Source: Pseudomonas beijingensis
GTDB taxonomy: Bacteria; Pseudomonadota; Gammaproteobacteria; Pseudomonadales; Pseudomonadaceae
Reading direction: 5' to 3'
Length of the DNA stretch: 64,000 bases
Assembly: GCF_030687295.1 (NCBI RefSeq)
Contig: NZ_CP117425.1
Location: forward strand, 744,001-808,000
Positions 1 to 8,536 of the stretch are shown here, in pieces (position 1 is the stretch's first letter; each line of letters starts with the position of its first letter). The notes under the pieces were generated by a model. The model was given only the letters and a program-made list of their open reading frames with translations. It did no database searches and was not told the DNA's origin. The translations under genes and the position numbers were made by a program.

Positions 1-306
1 GGCAGCTACGATGTGTTCTATCCGGTCACCAGCAGCACCAAACTGTTCGGTGGCGGCACGGTGGGCCTGACCAAGCTGACCCAGGATTCGCCCGGCTTCA
101 GTCGCGACAGCGACATTGGTTACGCAGTGGGCTTGCAGGGCGGCGTGCTGCAACAAATTTCGCAAAACACCTCGGTTGAACTGGGTTACCGTTACCTGCG
201 CAGCAACGCCAGCACCGAGATGAGCCCGCACGGTGGCGACAAGGTCGGCTCGCTGGACCTGACCAGCAGCGCCCAGACCTACCTGTCCGCCAACTACACG
301 TTCTAA
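1..306 (+). CDS. outer-membrane beta-barrel protein, 3' part (OprH-like)
   Basis: Partial gene; the reading frame is open from base 1 and stops with TAA at 304-306. The visible ~101 residues alternate polar and hydrophobic residues, are rich in Gly, Ser and Thr, and end in Tyr-Thr-Phe. A C-terminal Phe after an amphipathic strand is the usual signature of an outer-membrane barrel recognised by the Bam complex. It lies just upstream of phoP-phoQ on the same strand. In P. aeruginosa and P. putida that position is held by oprH, a small PhoP-regulated, Mg-responsive porin-like protein. Assignment to OprH rests on position and fold type only; the N-terminus is outside the window, so the exact family is unproven. 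Confidence 0.7.
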   Translation, partial: GSYDVFYPVTSSTKLFGGGTVGLTKLTQDSPGFSRDSDIGYAVGLQGGVLQQISQNTSVELGYRYLRSNASTEMSPHGGDKVGSLDLTSSAQTYLSANYTF

Positions 307-328
307 GCGGGCGAGGGTGAGGAGATCA

Positions 329-359
329 GCCGGATCGGTCGAAGACGATCCGGCGTCTT
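329..359 (+). terminator. intergenic hairpin before phoP
   Basis: A 9-bp perfect stem (GCCGGATCG / CGATCCGGC) with an 8-nt loop is followed by GTCTTT. It lies 23 bases after the barrel gene stop and about 50 bases before phoP. The T run is short, so it could be a weak terminator or attenuator that lowers phoPQ transcription relative to the upstream gene. Confidence 0.5.
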
Positions 360-410
360 TCGTTGAGGTGCGCCGCGCGCGATTGTTTGATTTGCCTGGG
401 GAGAGGCTCC

Positions 411-1088
411 ATGAAATTACTGGTCGTCGAAGACGAAGCGCTGTTGCGTCACCACCTGCAAACCCGTCTCACCGACAGCGGCCATGTGGTGCAGGCCGTG
501 GCCAATGCCGAAGAGGCCTTGTACCAGGTCCGGGAATTCAACCACGACCTGGCGGTGATCGACCTGGGCCTGCCGGGTATCAGCGGGCTGGAGCTGATCC
601 GCCGGCTGCGTTCCCAGGACAAGACGTTTCCGATCCTGATCCTGACCGCCCGCGGCAACTGGCAGGACAAGGTCGAAGGCCTGGCCGCCGGTGCCGAAGA
701 CTACGTGGTCAAGCCGTTTCAGTTCGAAGAGTTGGAGGCCCGCTTGAACGCCCTGTTGCGCCGCTCCAGCGGCTTCACCCAATCGACCATCGTCGCCGGG
801 CCGTTGCTGCTGGACCTCAACCGCAAGCAGGCGTCCCTTGACGAGGAGCCGCTGGCGTTGACGGCCTACGAATACCGCATCCTCGAATACCTGATGCGCC
901 ATCACCAGCAGGTGGTGGCCAAGGACCGCTTGATGGAGCAGCTTTACCCCGATGACGACGAGCGTGATCCCAATGTCATCGAAGTGCTGGTAGGGCGCCT
1001 GCGCCGTAAATTGGAGGCCCCGGCTGGCTTCAAGCCGATCGACACCGTGCGCGGCCTGGGTTACCTGTTCAACGAGCGCTGCCAGTGA
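411..1088 (+). CDS. phoP: two-component response regulator PhoP
   Basis: 225-residue OmpR/PhoB-type response regulator. The receiver domain (about 1-115) has the acidic pocket E7-D8-E9 and the phosphoacceptor D51 in VIDLGLPG. The C-terminal winged helix (about 125-220) contains the ALTAYEYRILEYL segment and the IEVLVGRLRRKLE recognition helix. The sequence closely matches remembered Pseudomonas PhoP, which responds to low Mg2+ and cationic peptides and controls oprH and LPS modification. The start at 411 is preferred over an in-frame upstream start at 363 because the family begins MKLLVVEDE and GGGGAGAGG lies just upstream. The gene overlaps phoQ by 4 bases. Confidence 0.96.
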   Translation: MKLLVVEDEALLRHHLQTRLTDSGHVVQAVANAEEALYQVREFNHDLAVIDLGLPGISGLELIRRLRSQDKTFPILILTARGNWQDKVEGLAAGAEDYVVKPFQFEELEARLNALLRRSSGFTQSTIVAGPLLLDLNRKQASLDEEPLALTAYEYRILEYLMRHHQQVVAKDRLMEQLYPDDDERDPNVIEVLVGRLRRKLEAPAGFKPIDTVRGLGYLFNERCQ

Positions 1089-2431
1089 TTCGTTCGCTTC
1101 GGTTGCGGCTGATGCTGGCCGCGATGACCTTGGCGGTGCTGTTCATGTTGGCCTTGTTGCCGGCCATGCAAGGCGCGTTCAGCCTGGCGTTGCAGGAATC
1201 CATCGAGCAACGCCTGGCCTCGGACGTGACCACGCTGATTTCCGCCGCCCGGGTGGAAAACAACCGCTTGAAGATGCCGGCGCAGTTGCCCGATGAGCGC
1301 TTCAACCTCGCCGATGCCCGCTTGCTGGGCTACATCTATGATCGTGAGGGGCGGTTGGTCTGGCGGTCGAAGGCTACCCAGGAAGAAAACATCAACTACA
1401 CGCCGCGCTATGACGGCCAGGGCAACCAGTTCGCCCGCATTCGCGAGAACAATGGCCAGGAGTTTTTTGTCTACGACGTCGAGATCAAGCTGCTCGGCGG
1501 CCAGAGTGCGGCGTTCAGCATCGTCACCCTGCAACCGGTGCGCGACTACGAAGTGACCTTGCAGGGACTGCGGGACAATCTCTACCTGGGCTTTGGCGCG
1601 GCCCTGGCGGTGTTGCTGGCGCTGTTGTGGATCGGCCTGACCTGGGGCCTGCGGGCGTTGCGGCGCCTGAGCCAGGAGCTGGACGAAATCGAAAGTGGGA
1701 CCCGGGAAAGCCTCAGTACCGAGCACCCTCGGGAACTGTTGCGCCTGACCGGTTCCCTCAACCGCTTGCTCCACAGCGAACGGGAGCAGCGCAGCCGTTA
1801 TCGCGACTCCCTCGATGACCTGGCCCACAGCTTGAAAACCCCGCTGGCGGTGTTGCAGGGCGTCAGCGAAGACATGGCCCGGCGCCCCGAGGACCGTGGC
1901 CAGGCCTGGGTGCTGCAAACCCAGATCGAGCGCATGAGCCAGCAGATCGGCTACCAGTTGCAGCGCGCCAGCCTGCGCAAGAGCGGGCTGGTGCGCCATC
2001 AGGTGCGCTTGCGCCCGGTGCTGCAAAGCCTGTGCGACACCTTGGACAAGGTCTATCGCGACAAACGGGTCAATGTGAGTTTCGATCTGCCGGAGCACTG
2101 CCAGGTGCCGATCGAGCAGGGCGCCTTGCTGGAAATGCTCGGCAACCTGCTGGAGAACGCCTATCGGCTGTGCCTGGGCGAGGTGCGCGTCAGCGTGCAC
2201 CAGACCCTCGGCGGTACGGAGTTGAATGTCGAGGACGACGGGCCGGGTGTGCCGCCGGATCAACGTGCGCGGATCCTCCAACGGGGCGAACGGCTGGACC
2301 GCCAGCATCCGGGGCAGGGCATTGGCCTGGCGGTGGTCAAGGACATCATCGAAAGCTACGGCGCCCGCTTGACCCTGGGGGATTCAGAGCTGGGCGGGGC
2401 GGCGTTCCGGATTCATTTTCCGGTGGTTTGA
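1085..2431 (+). CDS. phoQ: two-component sensor histidine kinase PhoQ
   Basis: 448-residue inner-membrane kinase that phosphorylates PhoP. TM1 is at about 8-28, a periplasmic sensor domain follows to about 165, and TM2 is at about 167-187. Next come a HAMP-like linker, the H-box with phosphoacceptor H248 in DDLAHSLKTPLAV, and an ATPase domain with N, G1 (VEDDGPGVP) and G2 (GQGIGLAVV) boxes. The start is a GTG at 1085 overlapping the phoP TGA, which implies translational coupling. The gene order barrel-phoP-phoQ is the classical Pseudomonas Mg2+-sensing operon. Confidence 0.95.
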   Translation: MIRSLRLRLMLAAMTLAVLFMLALLPAMQGAFSLALQESIEQRLASDVTTLISAARVENNRLKMPAQLPDERFNLADARLLGYIYDREGRLVWRSKATQEENINYTPRYDGQGNQFARIRENNGQEFFVYDVEIKLLGGQSAAFSIVTLQPVRDYEVTLQGLRDNLYLGFGAALAVLLALLWIGLTWGLRALRRLSQELDEIESGTRESLSTEHPRELLRLTGSLNRLLHSEREQRSRYRDSLDDLAHSLKTPLAVLQGVSEDMARRPEDRGQAWVLQTQIERMSQQIGYQLQRASLRKSGLVRHQVRLRPVLQSLCDTLDKVYRDKRVNVSFDLPEHCQVPIEQGALLEMLGNLLENAYRLCLGEVRVSVHQTLGGTELNVEDDGPGVPPDQRARILQRGERLDRQHPGQGIGLAVVKDIIESYGARLTLGDSELGGAAFRIHFPVV

Positions 2432-2450
2432 CTGGATTGCTGGGGTCGCC

Positions 2451-2543
2451 GCTGGCCTCATCGCGAGCAAGCTCGCTCCCACACTGGATTTTCGGCGCTC
2501 ACAAATCCCCTGTGGGAGCGAGCTTGCTCGCGATGAGGCCAGT
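2451..2543. repeat. REP pair (inverted, REPIN-like)
   Basis: Two inverted copies of the Pseudomonas REP core (GCGAGCAAGCTCGCTCCCAC and its complement) are separated by about 30 bases, in the convergent space between phoQ and the AraC-family gene. Such doublets are mobilised in trans by RAYT transposases. Confidence 0.9.
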
Positions 2544-2562
2544 CAGCACACCACAAAAACAG

Positions 2563-3561
2563 TCAGTTCTCCATCGCCCGATAAGCCCCCGGCGTCAGCC
2601 CCGTCCACTTCTTGAACGCCCGGTGAAACGCCGACGGTTCGGAGAACCCCAACTGCTCGGCGATCTGCTGCAACGACAGCTCCGCACGCCCCAGATGGTA
2701 GATGGCGATATCCCGCCGCAGTTGATCCTTGAGTTCCTGGAAGCTGGTACCTTCTTCCCGCAGATGCCGGCGCAAGGTCTGCGGGCTGATGTGCAAATGA
2801 GCGGCGACGGTGTCCAGGTCGGGCCAGCGCGCCGTGTCACGGCTGAGCAGGCGGCGCAGTTGGCTGCTCAGGCTGTGGCCATCGTCCGGGCGTGACAAGA
2901 GGTCGGCGGGGGAGTGTTCGAGGAAATGCTTGAGGGTGCGTTCGTCCTGCAACAGCGGCATGTCCAGGTAGCGGCTGTGGAACAACAGGCTGCTGCCGGG
3001 CGTGTCGAACTCCAGCGGGTAGGGGAACAATAAGTCGTATTCGGCCCCGTGGGCGGGCTTGGCGTAGCCGAAAGTCACCTGTTCCAGGCCGATCCGCTGG
3101 CCGATCAGCCAACTGGCGAGGCGATGCCAGACCACCAGCAGGCTTTCAGTCAGGAAGTGATCGGGGTCCCACAGCGTCGAGTCGTCCAGCACCAGCCGCA
3201 CCCGTTCGCCTTCGGTTTCCAGCGTCAGGCGCGGGGCGTCGGGGAACAGGCTGTAGAACAGCAAGCCGCGCTGAAGGGCCTTGCCCAGGGTCCGACAGTG
3301 GATCAACGCGTGACACATCATGGCAAACGTCCCGGGTTTACTCGCCGCCCGGCCGAATCCCAGGTATTCGTCCTCCATTCCCAACCACAGGGCTTGCAAC
3401 AGGCGGGCGAACTGCTCCGGCGCAATTCGCGCACGCGGCTCATCCAAAAGCTCGGGGCTGATGCCCAGCTGTTGCAGCAAGGGAAAGTAGTCGAAGCCTT
3501 GCCGACGCGCACCGCCCAAGGCGGCACGGGCGAAGTGGCTGGCAATCGTGCGTTGGCGCAT
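2563..3561 (-). CDS. AraC-family transcriptional regulator
   Basis: 332-residue regulator. The N-terminal ~200 residues resemble the arabinose-binding-like domain found in OruR/ArgR-type AraC proteins. The C-terminal ~100 residues hold two helix-turn-helix motifs, with DTVAAHLHISPQTLRRHL in the first and LQQIAEQLGFSEPSAFHRAFKKW followed by GLTPGAYR in the second, the AraC/XylS signature. The start at 3561 (MRQRTIASHF) suits the family; the in-frame extension to 3744 is low-complexity and would cover the dctA promoter. It is transcribed divergently from dctA, so it may act on its neighbour, but nothing in the sequence proves this. The inducer is unknown. Confidence 0.85.
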   Translation of the reverse strand: MRQRTIASHFARAALGGARRQGFDYFPLLQQLGISPELLDEPRARIAPEQFARLLQALWLGMEDEYLGFGRAASKPGTFAMMCHALIHCRTLGKALQRGLLFYSLFPDAPRLTLETEGERVRLVLDDSTLWDPDHFLTESLLVVWHRLASWLIGQRIGLEQVTFGYAKPAHGAEYDLLFPYPLEFDTPGSSLLFHSRYLDMPLLQDERTLKHFLEHSPADLLSRPDDGHSLSSQLRRLLSRDTARWPDLDTVAAHLHISPQTLRRHLREEGTSFQELKDQLRRDIAIYHLGRAELSLQQIAEQLGFSEPSAFHRAFKKWTGLTPGAYRAMEN

Positions 3562-3749
3562 GGCAGAAATCCGTCCGTTAAGCGGGCGATGGTAGCAGGG
3601 GGGCGAGGTGGAACAAGGCGGAAATCCGCCAAATCCCGGAGCGGTAAACAACCTGCGGGCGGAAATCCGCCACTCTTCACCTTCCTGTTTAATCCCTGAT
3701 GAATCCGCGAACCCTTCTGTAATCACGGCTGTAGGGCTTTTCAAAAAAA

Positions 3750-3765
3750 TGGCACGGGCCTTGCG
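3750..3765 (+). promoter_or_regulatory. sigma-54 (-24/-12) promoter of dctA
   Basis: TGGCACGGGCCTTGCG matches the RpoN consensus TGGCAC-N5-TTGC exactly, with GG and GC at the correct spacing. It lies about 130 bases upstream of the dctA start. RpoN- and DctD-dependent dctA expression is established in rhizobia and pseudomonads, so the site makes biological sense. Confidence 0.85.
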
Positions 3766-3893
3766 ATACAGCTTGCAGGTCTGCCGCGTGCAGCCGAAAA
3801 AAACAAATCCCTCCAGTGCAGGAGGGTTCGCAATTGAGGTGCCGTGGACGACAGGTGGAAGTCGTCATGCGGGACTCTTGAGGAAGGTTTGCC

Positions 3894-5246
3894 ATGACGA
3901 CTCGTCAGCCACTGTACAAATCCCTGTATTTCCAGGTGATCGTAGCCATTGCCATCGGTATTTTGCTCGGCCACTTCTACCCGCAGACCGGTGTTGCCCT
4001 CAAGCCATTCGGCGACGGGTTCATCAAGTTGATCAAAATGGTCATCGCCCCCATCATCTTCTGTACCGTCGTCAGTGGTATCGGCGGCATGCAGAACATG
4101 AAATCGGTGGGCAAGACTGGCGGCTACGCGCTGCTGTACTTCGAAATCGTTTCCACCATTGCCCTGCTGATCGGCCTGGTCGTGGTCAACGTCGTGCAAC
4201 CGGGCGCCGGCATGCACATCGACGTGTCGACCCTGGACACCAGCAAGATCGCCGGTTTCATCTCGGCCAGTAAAGACCAGAGCATCATCGCCTTCGTTCT
4301 CAACGTGATCCCGAACACCATCGTGGGGGCGTTCGCCAACGGCGACATCCTGCAAGTGCTGATGTTCTCGGTGCTCTTCGGTTTCGCCCTGCATCGCCTG
4401 GGTGCCTACGGCAAGCCGGTGCTGGACTTCATCGATCGCTTCGCCCACGTGATGTTCATCATCATCAACATGATCATGAAGCTGGCGCCTATCGGTGCGT
4501 TCGGTGCCATGGCCTTCACCATCGGCGCCTACGGTGTTGGTTCGCTGGTGCAACTGGGCCAGTTGATGATCTGCTTCTACATCACTTGCGTGGTGTTCGT
4601 GCTGGTGGTCCTGGGCGCCATCTGCCGCGCTCACGGCTTCAGCGTCGTCAAGCTGATCCGCTACATCCGTGAAGAACTGCTGATCGTGCTGGGTACTTCC
4701 TCTTCGGAATCGGCCCTGCCTCGCATGCTGATCAAGATGGAACGCCTGGGTGCCAAGAAGTCGGTCGTAGGCCTGGTCATCCCGACTGGCTACTCGTTCA
4801 ACCTCGACGGTACTTCGATCTACCTGACCATGGCTGCGGTGTTCATTGCCCAGGCCACCGACACCCCAATGGACCTGACTCACCAGATCACCCTGCTGCT
4901 GGTGCTGCTGCTGTCGTCCAAAGGTGCGGCTGGCGTGACCGGTAGCGGCTTCATCGTACTGGCGGCCACCCTGTCGGCCGTGGGCACCTTGCCGGTGGCC
5001 GGCCTGGCACTGATCCTGGGTATCGACCGCTTCATGTCCGAAGCTCGCGCCCTGACCAACCTGGTGGGCAACGCCGTCGCCACGATCGTGGTTGCCAAGT
5101 GGGTCAAGGAGCTGGACGAAGACCAGTTGCAGACTGAGTTGGCTTCCGGTGGTCGTGGTATCTCCGATGTCCGTGAAGACGACGAGCAGATCGCGGCGGC
5201 GCAGATTGCAGCGGCTGAAACCTCTGCTCCAGGCGCTGTGAGGTAA
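3894..5246 (+). CDS. dctA: C4-dicarboxylate:cation symporter DctA
   Basis: 450-residue DAACS-family (glutamate-transporter fold) permease for succinate, fumarate and malate. The N-terminus ([19 protein letters not shown]) and the hallmark segments match DctA: a serine-rich hairpin ([14 protein letters not shown]), [12 protein letters not shown] in TM7, and [17 protein letters not shown] in hairpin 2. About eight membrane segments plus two re-entrant loops are expected, with a cytoplasmic charged tail. The start at 3894 follows the Shine-Dalgarno-like TTGAGGAAGG. It is monocistronic, driven by the sigma-54 site upstream and closed by a strong terminator. Confidence 0.97.
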   Translation: MTTRQPLYKSLYFQVIVAIAIGILLGHFYPQTGVALKPFGDGFIKLIKMVIAPIIFCTVVSGIGGMQNMKSVGKTGGYALLYFEIVSTIALLIGLVVVNVVQPGAGMHIDVSTLDTSKIAGFISASKDQSIIAFVLNVIPNTIVGAFANGDILQVLMFSVLFGFALHRLGAYGKPVLDFIDRFAHVMFIIINMIMKLAPIGAFGAMAFTIGAYGVGSLVQLGQLMICFYITCVVFVLVVLGAICRAHGFSVVKLIRYIREELLIVLGTSSSESALPRMLIKMERLGAKKSVVGLVIPTGYSFNLDGTSIYLTMAAVFIAQATDTPMDLTHQITLLLVLLLSSKGAAGVTGSGFIVLAATLSAVGTLPVAGLALILGIDRFMSEARALTNLVGNAVATIVVAKWVKELDEDQLQTELASGGRGISDVREDDEQIAAAQIAAAETSAPGAVR

Positions 5247-5256
5247 TCTTCAGGCT

Positions 5257-5292
5257 GCAATAAAAAACCCGCTTCGGCCGGTTTTTTATTGC
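5257..5292 (+). terminator. Rho-independent terminator of dctA
   Basis: GCAATAAAAAACC pairs with GGTTTTTTATTGC around a short GC-rich loop, giving a stem followed by or containing a T run, 10 bases after the dctA stop. The A/T arms make it symmetric, so it can work in both directions. Confidence 0.9.
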
Positions 5293-5334
5293 GCCTCGTT
5301 TTTCAGGCGAGAGTGTTTTTGTGGTGAGAGCACT

Positions 5335-5461
5335 TTGTGGCTAGGGGATTTATCCCCGCAGGGCTACGCAGTAGCCCCCTGCGTCTGATCCGACACACTA
5401 GGTGGCAGATGAATCCTGGGGCCGCTTCGCAGCCCAGCGGGGATAAATCCCCTCGCCACAA
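5335..5461. repeat. long inverted repeat, GGGGATTTATCCCC family
   Basis: Two arms reading GTGGC-AGGGGATTTATCCCCGC and the complement are separated by about 60 bases. It is a different repeat family from the GCGAGCAAGCTCGC REP. The same family recurs at 12281-12412. It fills the dctA to CaiB/BaiF gap. Confidence 0.85.
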
Positions 5462-5572
5462 AGAAATCCGTACCTGCCTTGAGCGCAATGGTCATCCCTT
5501 GTGACACCTGCGGTAATTGCCCCACCGCCAACCCCTGCCTAGTCTTTCACCATCACCCCTCGGAGATCGCCC

Positions 5573-6754
5573 ATGCAAGGCCCACTGGCATCGCTCAAGG
5601 TTCTGGACTTCTCGACCCTGCTGCCTGGTCCGTTCGCCTCGCTGTTGCTGGCGGACATGGGGGCCGAGGTGTTGCGCATCGAGTCGCCGACTCGCCAGGA
5701 TTTGCTGCGGGTGCTGCCGCCCCATGACCAGGGTGTATCGGCCAGCCATGCCTATCTCAACCGCAACAAGCGCAGCCTGGCCCTGGACCTCAAGCAGCCG
5801 GAAGCGTTGGAGGTGATCACGCAATTGCTGGGGGACTACGACATCCTGCTGGAACAGTTCCGCCCCGGCGTGATGGAGCGGCTCGGCCTGGGATACGAAG
5901 CCTTGAAAGCCATCAATCCGCGGCTGATCTACGTGTCGATCACCGGCTACGGCCAGACCGGGCCCTATAAGGACCGCGCCGGTCACGACATCAACTACCT
6001 GGCCCTGGCGGGGCTGGCCAGCCACACCGGTCGTGCCGGCAGCGGGCCGTTGCCGCTGGGCATCCAGGCGGCGGACATCGCCGGTGGTTCGTTGCACGGG
6101 GTGATCGGGCTGTTGGCAGCGGTCATCGCCCGTCAGCAGACCGGCCAGGGGCAGCACCTGGACGTGAGCATGACTGACTGCGTATTCAGCCTCAACGCTA
6201 TGGCCGGTGCCGGTTATCTGGCCTGTGGTGTGGAACCGGGGTGGGAAAACCAGATGCTCAACGGCGGCAGCTTCTACGACTATTACCGCACCCGCGATGG
6301 TCGCTGGATGTCGGTGGGCAGCCTGGAACCTTCCTTCATGCAGGCGCTGTGCGAGGCCTTGGGGCGGCCGGAACTGGCGGCACAAGGGTTGTCGCCCAAG
6401 CCTGAGCAACAACAGGCCCTGAAGCAGGCGTTGCAAACCGAGTTCGAGAAGCATGATTTTGCCGAGCTGTGCAGCTTGTTTGCGGGGATCGATGCCTGCG
6501 TCGAGCCGGTGCTGAGCCTCGAGGAAGCTGTGCAGCATCCGCAGTTGCAGGCTCGGGAGCTGGTGACACGGGTGCCCCGAGGGGATGGTTCGAACCAGGC
6601 GCAGATGGCCTGTCCATTGAAGTTTTCCGAAGGATTGCCCGAGCCTCGGCATATTGGTGCGGGGCTGGGGGCACATACGGATCAGGTGTTGGGGGAATTG
6701 GGGATCAGCGTGGAGCGGATCGAAGCGTTGCGTAAGCGTGGGGTGGTTTTGTAG
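5573..6754 (+). CDS. CaiB/BaiF family CoA-transferase or acyl-CoA racemase
   Basis: 393-residue class III CoA-transferase-fold protein. The N-terminus (LDFSTLLPGPFASLLLADMGAEV) and RPGVMERLGLGYEAL are typical. H138 in AGHDINYLAL and D168 in QAADIAGGS are spaced 30 residues apart. This matches the H126/D156 pair of alpha-methylacyl-CoA racemase (MCR), so a 2-methylacyl-CoA racemase is as likely as a CoA transferase. The substrate cannot be read from sequence. It is a single gene flanked by repeats, with start MQGPLASLKV at 5573 shortly after CGGAG. Confidence 0.85.
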   Translation: MQGPLASLKVLDFSTLLPGPFASLLLADMGAEVLRIESPTRQDLLRVLPPHDQGVSASHAYLNRNKRSLALDLKQPEALEVITQLLGDYDILLEQFRPGVMERLGLGYEALKAINPRLIYVSITGYGQTGPYKDRAGHDINYLALAGLASHTGRAGSGPLPLGIQAADIAGGSLHGVIGLLAAVIARQQTGQGQHLDVSMTDCVFSLNAMAGAGYLACGVEPGWENQMLNGGSFYDYYRTRDGRWMSVGSLEPSFMQALCEALGRPELAAQGLSPKPEQQQALKQALQTEFEKHDFAELCSLFAGIDACVEPVLSLEEAVQHPQLQARELVTRVPRGDGSNQAQMACPLKFSEGLPEPRHIGAGLGAHTDQVLGELGISVERIEALRKRGVVL

Positions 6755-6761
6755 CGCCTGT

Positions 6762-6853
6762 CAGGCCGTCATCGCGAGCAAGCTCGCTCCCACAGGGGGG
6801 GTGTGAACACCGCAGACCCAATGTGGGAGCGAGCTTGCTCGCGATGAGGCCAG
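6762..6853. repeat. REP pair
   Basis: Two inverted GCGAGCAAGCTCGCTCCCAC cores sit in the convergent gap between the CaiB/BaiF gene and sprT. Confidence 0.9.
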
Positions 6854-6874
6854 TCCAAACACTACAAAGAATGG

Positions 6875-7369
6875 CTACTCGACCCTGGTCTCCCCACTGA
6901 ACACCAAGGTATTGCGACAGCTACGGCACAAATACCGTCGCCCCTGGCGCACCAGGCTGTGGCGCTGGGCCGAGAACGGGAAGTCGCTGCCGTCGCAAGG
7001 GCACTTGTAGATGTAGCGGGTCACGCTGCGGCGTTTGATTTCGTAGGTGTGGCAACGGTTGGGCGGCAGTTCGTACACCCCACGCATGATCAGTTGCCAT
7101 TCTTCGCCATGGGGCTGGATACGTTCGCCAAACAGTTGGTGGGCGATCAGGTGCGCGACTTCGTGGGCGACGGTCTGCTTGAGGAAGTCTTCGGCGTTTT
7201 CCCGGTACAACTGTGGGTTGAAGCGCAGCAGATTTTCATGCAGGTGCGCGACACCGGCCTTCTGGCCGCGCAATTTGAAGCTGACCACAGGGCGTTTGAA
7301 AGGACGTTTGAAAAAGGATTCAGCTTGTTGGTAACACTCTTCGACGCGGGTATTGAGTTGCTCGAGCAT
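6875..7369 (-). CDS. SprT-family zinc metalloprotease-like protein
   Basis: 164-residue SprT domain protein. H69-E70-x-x-H73 (TVAHEVAHLIAHQ) is the zinc-binding HExxH motif, and HGEEWQLIM provides the third ligand region. A C-terminal zinc ribbon is seen as C-x-C near KCPC and CRSC. Eukaryotic Spartan/SprT relatives cleave DNA-protein crosslinks, but the role of the bacterial family is not established. It is transcribed away from ttcA and may share a transcript with the upstream Yip1 gene. Confidence 0.9.
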   Translation of the reverse strand: MLEQLNTRVEECYQQAESFFKRPFKRPVVSFKLRGQKAGVAHLHENLLRFNPQLYRENAEDFLKQTVAHEVAHLIAHQLFGERIQPHGEEWQLIMRGVYELPPNRCHTYEIKRRSVTRYIYKCPCDGSDFPFSAQRHSLVRQGRRYLCRSCRNTLVFSGETRVE

Positions 7370-7449
7370 GCTTTACGGGTCTCCAGAAGCCCGAGTATGC
7401 CGCAAGCGTCGGCCGTTGCGAATCGTCCAGGCGCCCAGTGGTCGTTTCA

Positions 7450-7485
7450 AACACAGGAAGGCCGCCTTGCGGCGGCCTGTGTCGG
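7450..7485 (-). terminator. putative terminator after Yip1 gene
   Basis: Read on the minus strand, ACACAGG pairs with CCTGTGT around an inner AGGCCGCC/GGCGGCCT stem, ending in TGTTTG. It sits about 35 bases beyond the Yip1 stop and before sprT. The T run is poor, so this is tentative. Confidence 0.45.
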
Positions 7486-7517
7486 CAGATCCTGTTTTTT
7501 TATTGGCGGGCACTACT

Positions 7518-8120
7518 TCAATTGGTATAGACCGGGCCGACGCCCAGCCCCCAGACGATCACCGTGAACGCCATGATGGCCACCAGCACCACCAGGCCGA
7601 CGGCGAGCACCGAACTGGAAAACAGAAAGCCTTCGTCCTGGGGAATGTTCATGAACGTTGGCAGCCCTACATACAGCAGGTAGACGGTGTAGCAGATTGC
7701 CGCCGTGCCGACGATCATCCCCAGCCACATGTGCGGGTAGAGCGCCGCCAGGCCGCCGATGAACAAAGGTGTCGCGGTGTAGGTGGCGAACGCGACGCAA
7801 CGGGCCAGGCTCGGGTTGGCGTCGTAGGTGCGAGCCATCCAGTGGATGAAGGCGCCCATGACCGCCACGCCGCCCAACATGGCCAGGTACGACATGATGG
7901 TCATCCACAGCGCGCTTTCCTGCGTGAGCATGACCGGTGGACGATTGCCGATGACCCATCCCACCTGCGTGGTGCCGATGAACGCCGAAACCGCGGGAAT
8001 GGCCGCCAGGATCAGCGTGTGGGTGAGGTACATGTGGCTGATGCTTTCCTCCTGATCGCCACGGATTTCTTTCCATTCTTGATCAGGGTGGGTAAAGAGC
8101 CCCACGACATGATGGATCAT
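7518..8120 (-). CDS. Yip1-family membrane protein
   Basis: 200-residue integral membrane protein with five hydrophobic segments, at about 32-52, 70-95, 105-130, 133-155 and 170-195. The N-terminal VGLFTHPDQEWKEI motif is typical of bacterial YIP1-domain proteins of unknown function. The start at 8120 has a very good AAAGGAGTGACT ribosome site. No catalytic residues are apparent. Confidence 0.85.
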   Translation of the reverse strand: MIHHVVGLFTHPDQEWKEIRGDQEESISHMYLTHTLILAAIPAVSAFIGTTQVGWVIGNRPPVMLTQESALWMTIMSYLAMLGGVAVMGAFIHWMARTYDANPSLARCVAFATYTATPLFIGGLAALYPHMWLGMIVGTAAICYTVYLLYVGLPTFMNIPQDEGFLFSSSVLAVGLVVLVAIMAFTVIVWGLGVGPVYTN

Positions 8121-8536
8121 AGTCAGTCACTCCTTTGTTATTGCCATCGCCCCCCAACGGAGCGCCTACGGGCCAAAACGGCCAAGTAAGTGAAGGTCTG
8201 GATAATGTGTGCGACCTTATGTCGCAGTATAGAAAGGAGTTACCCCGAGGGGGATGGGGGGCTTAGAGCAAATCGCGCTGTAGGCAAGGGTGTTAATCGC
8301 CGATGGGTCTGTACATAACTGTTGGCAACGAAATTCACTTTGTGGCGAGGCGATTGTGGGAGCAAGGCTTGCCCGCGATGGAAGCGATGCGGTCTTTCAG
8401 AAACCGAGGCATCTGCTTCGCGAGCAAGCTTTGCTCCCACAATCTTGACCACAACAGTGGTGCATCAACCCTTCGCCGACGGCGGGTTTTTTGCGTAAAA
8501 TGCCGGCCTTTCGTCACACCTCACGGATTTCGCGTC
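8121..8536. other. intergenic region Yip1 gene / ttcA
   Basis: 416 bases without a gene. It contains the divergent promoters, a variant REP doublet (8353-8444), and just before ttcA a short CGCCGACGGCG stem followed by six Ts (8474-8492) that resembles a terminator. I see no further ORF or structured RNA I can support. Confidence 0.6.
8353..8444. repeat. REP pair, variant core
   Basis: TTGTGGGAGCAAGGCTTGCCCGCG is followed at a distance by its relative GCGAGCAAGCTTTGCTCCCACAA in inverse orientation. The variant (AAGGCTTGC / AAGCTTTGC) also occurs at 35012 and 56791. Confidence 0.85.

Noticed and set aside
2563..3744. Longer start (3744) for the AraC regulator
   Set aside because: The extra 61 codons are unlike the family and would run across the dctA sigma-54 promoter; ATG at 3561 fits.
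8303..8536. N-terminal extension of TtcA
   Set aside because: The extension translates a REP element; the family starts at 8537.
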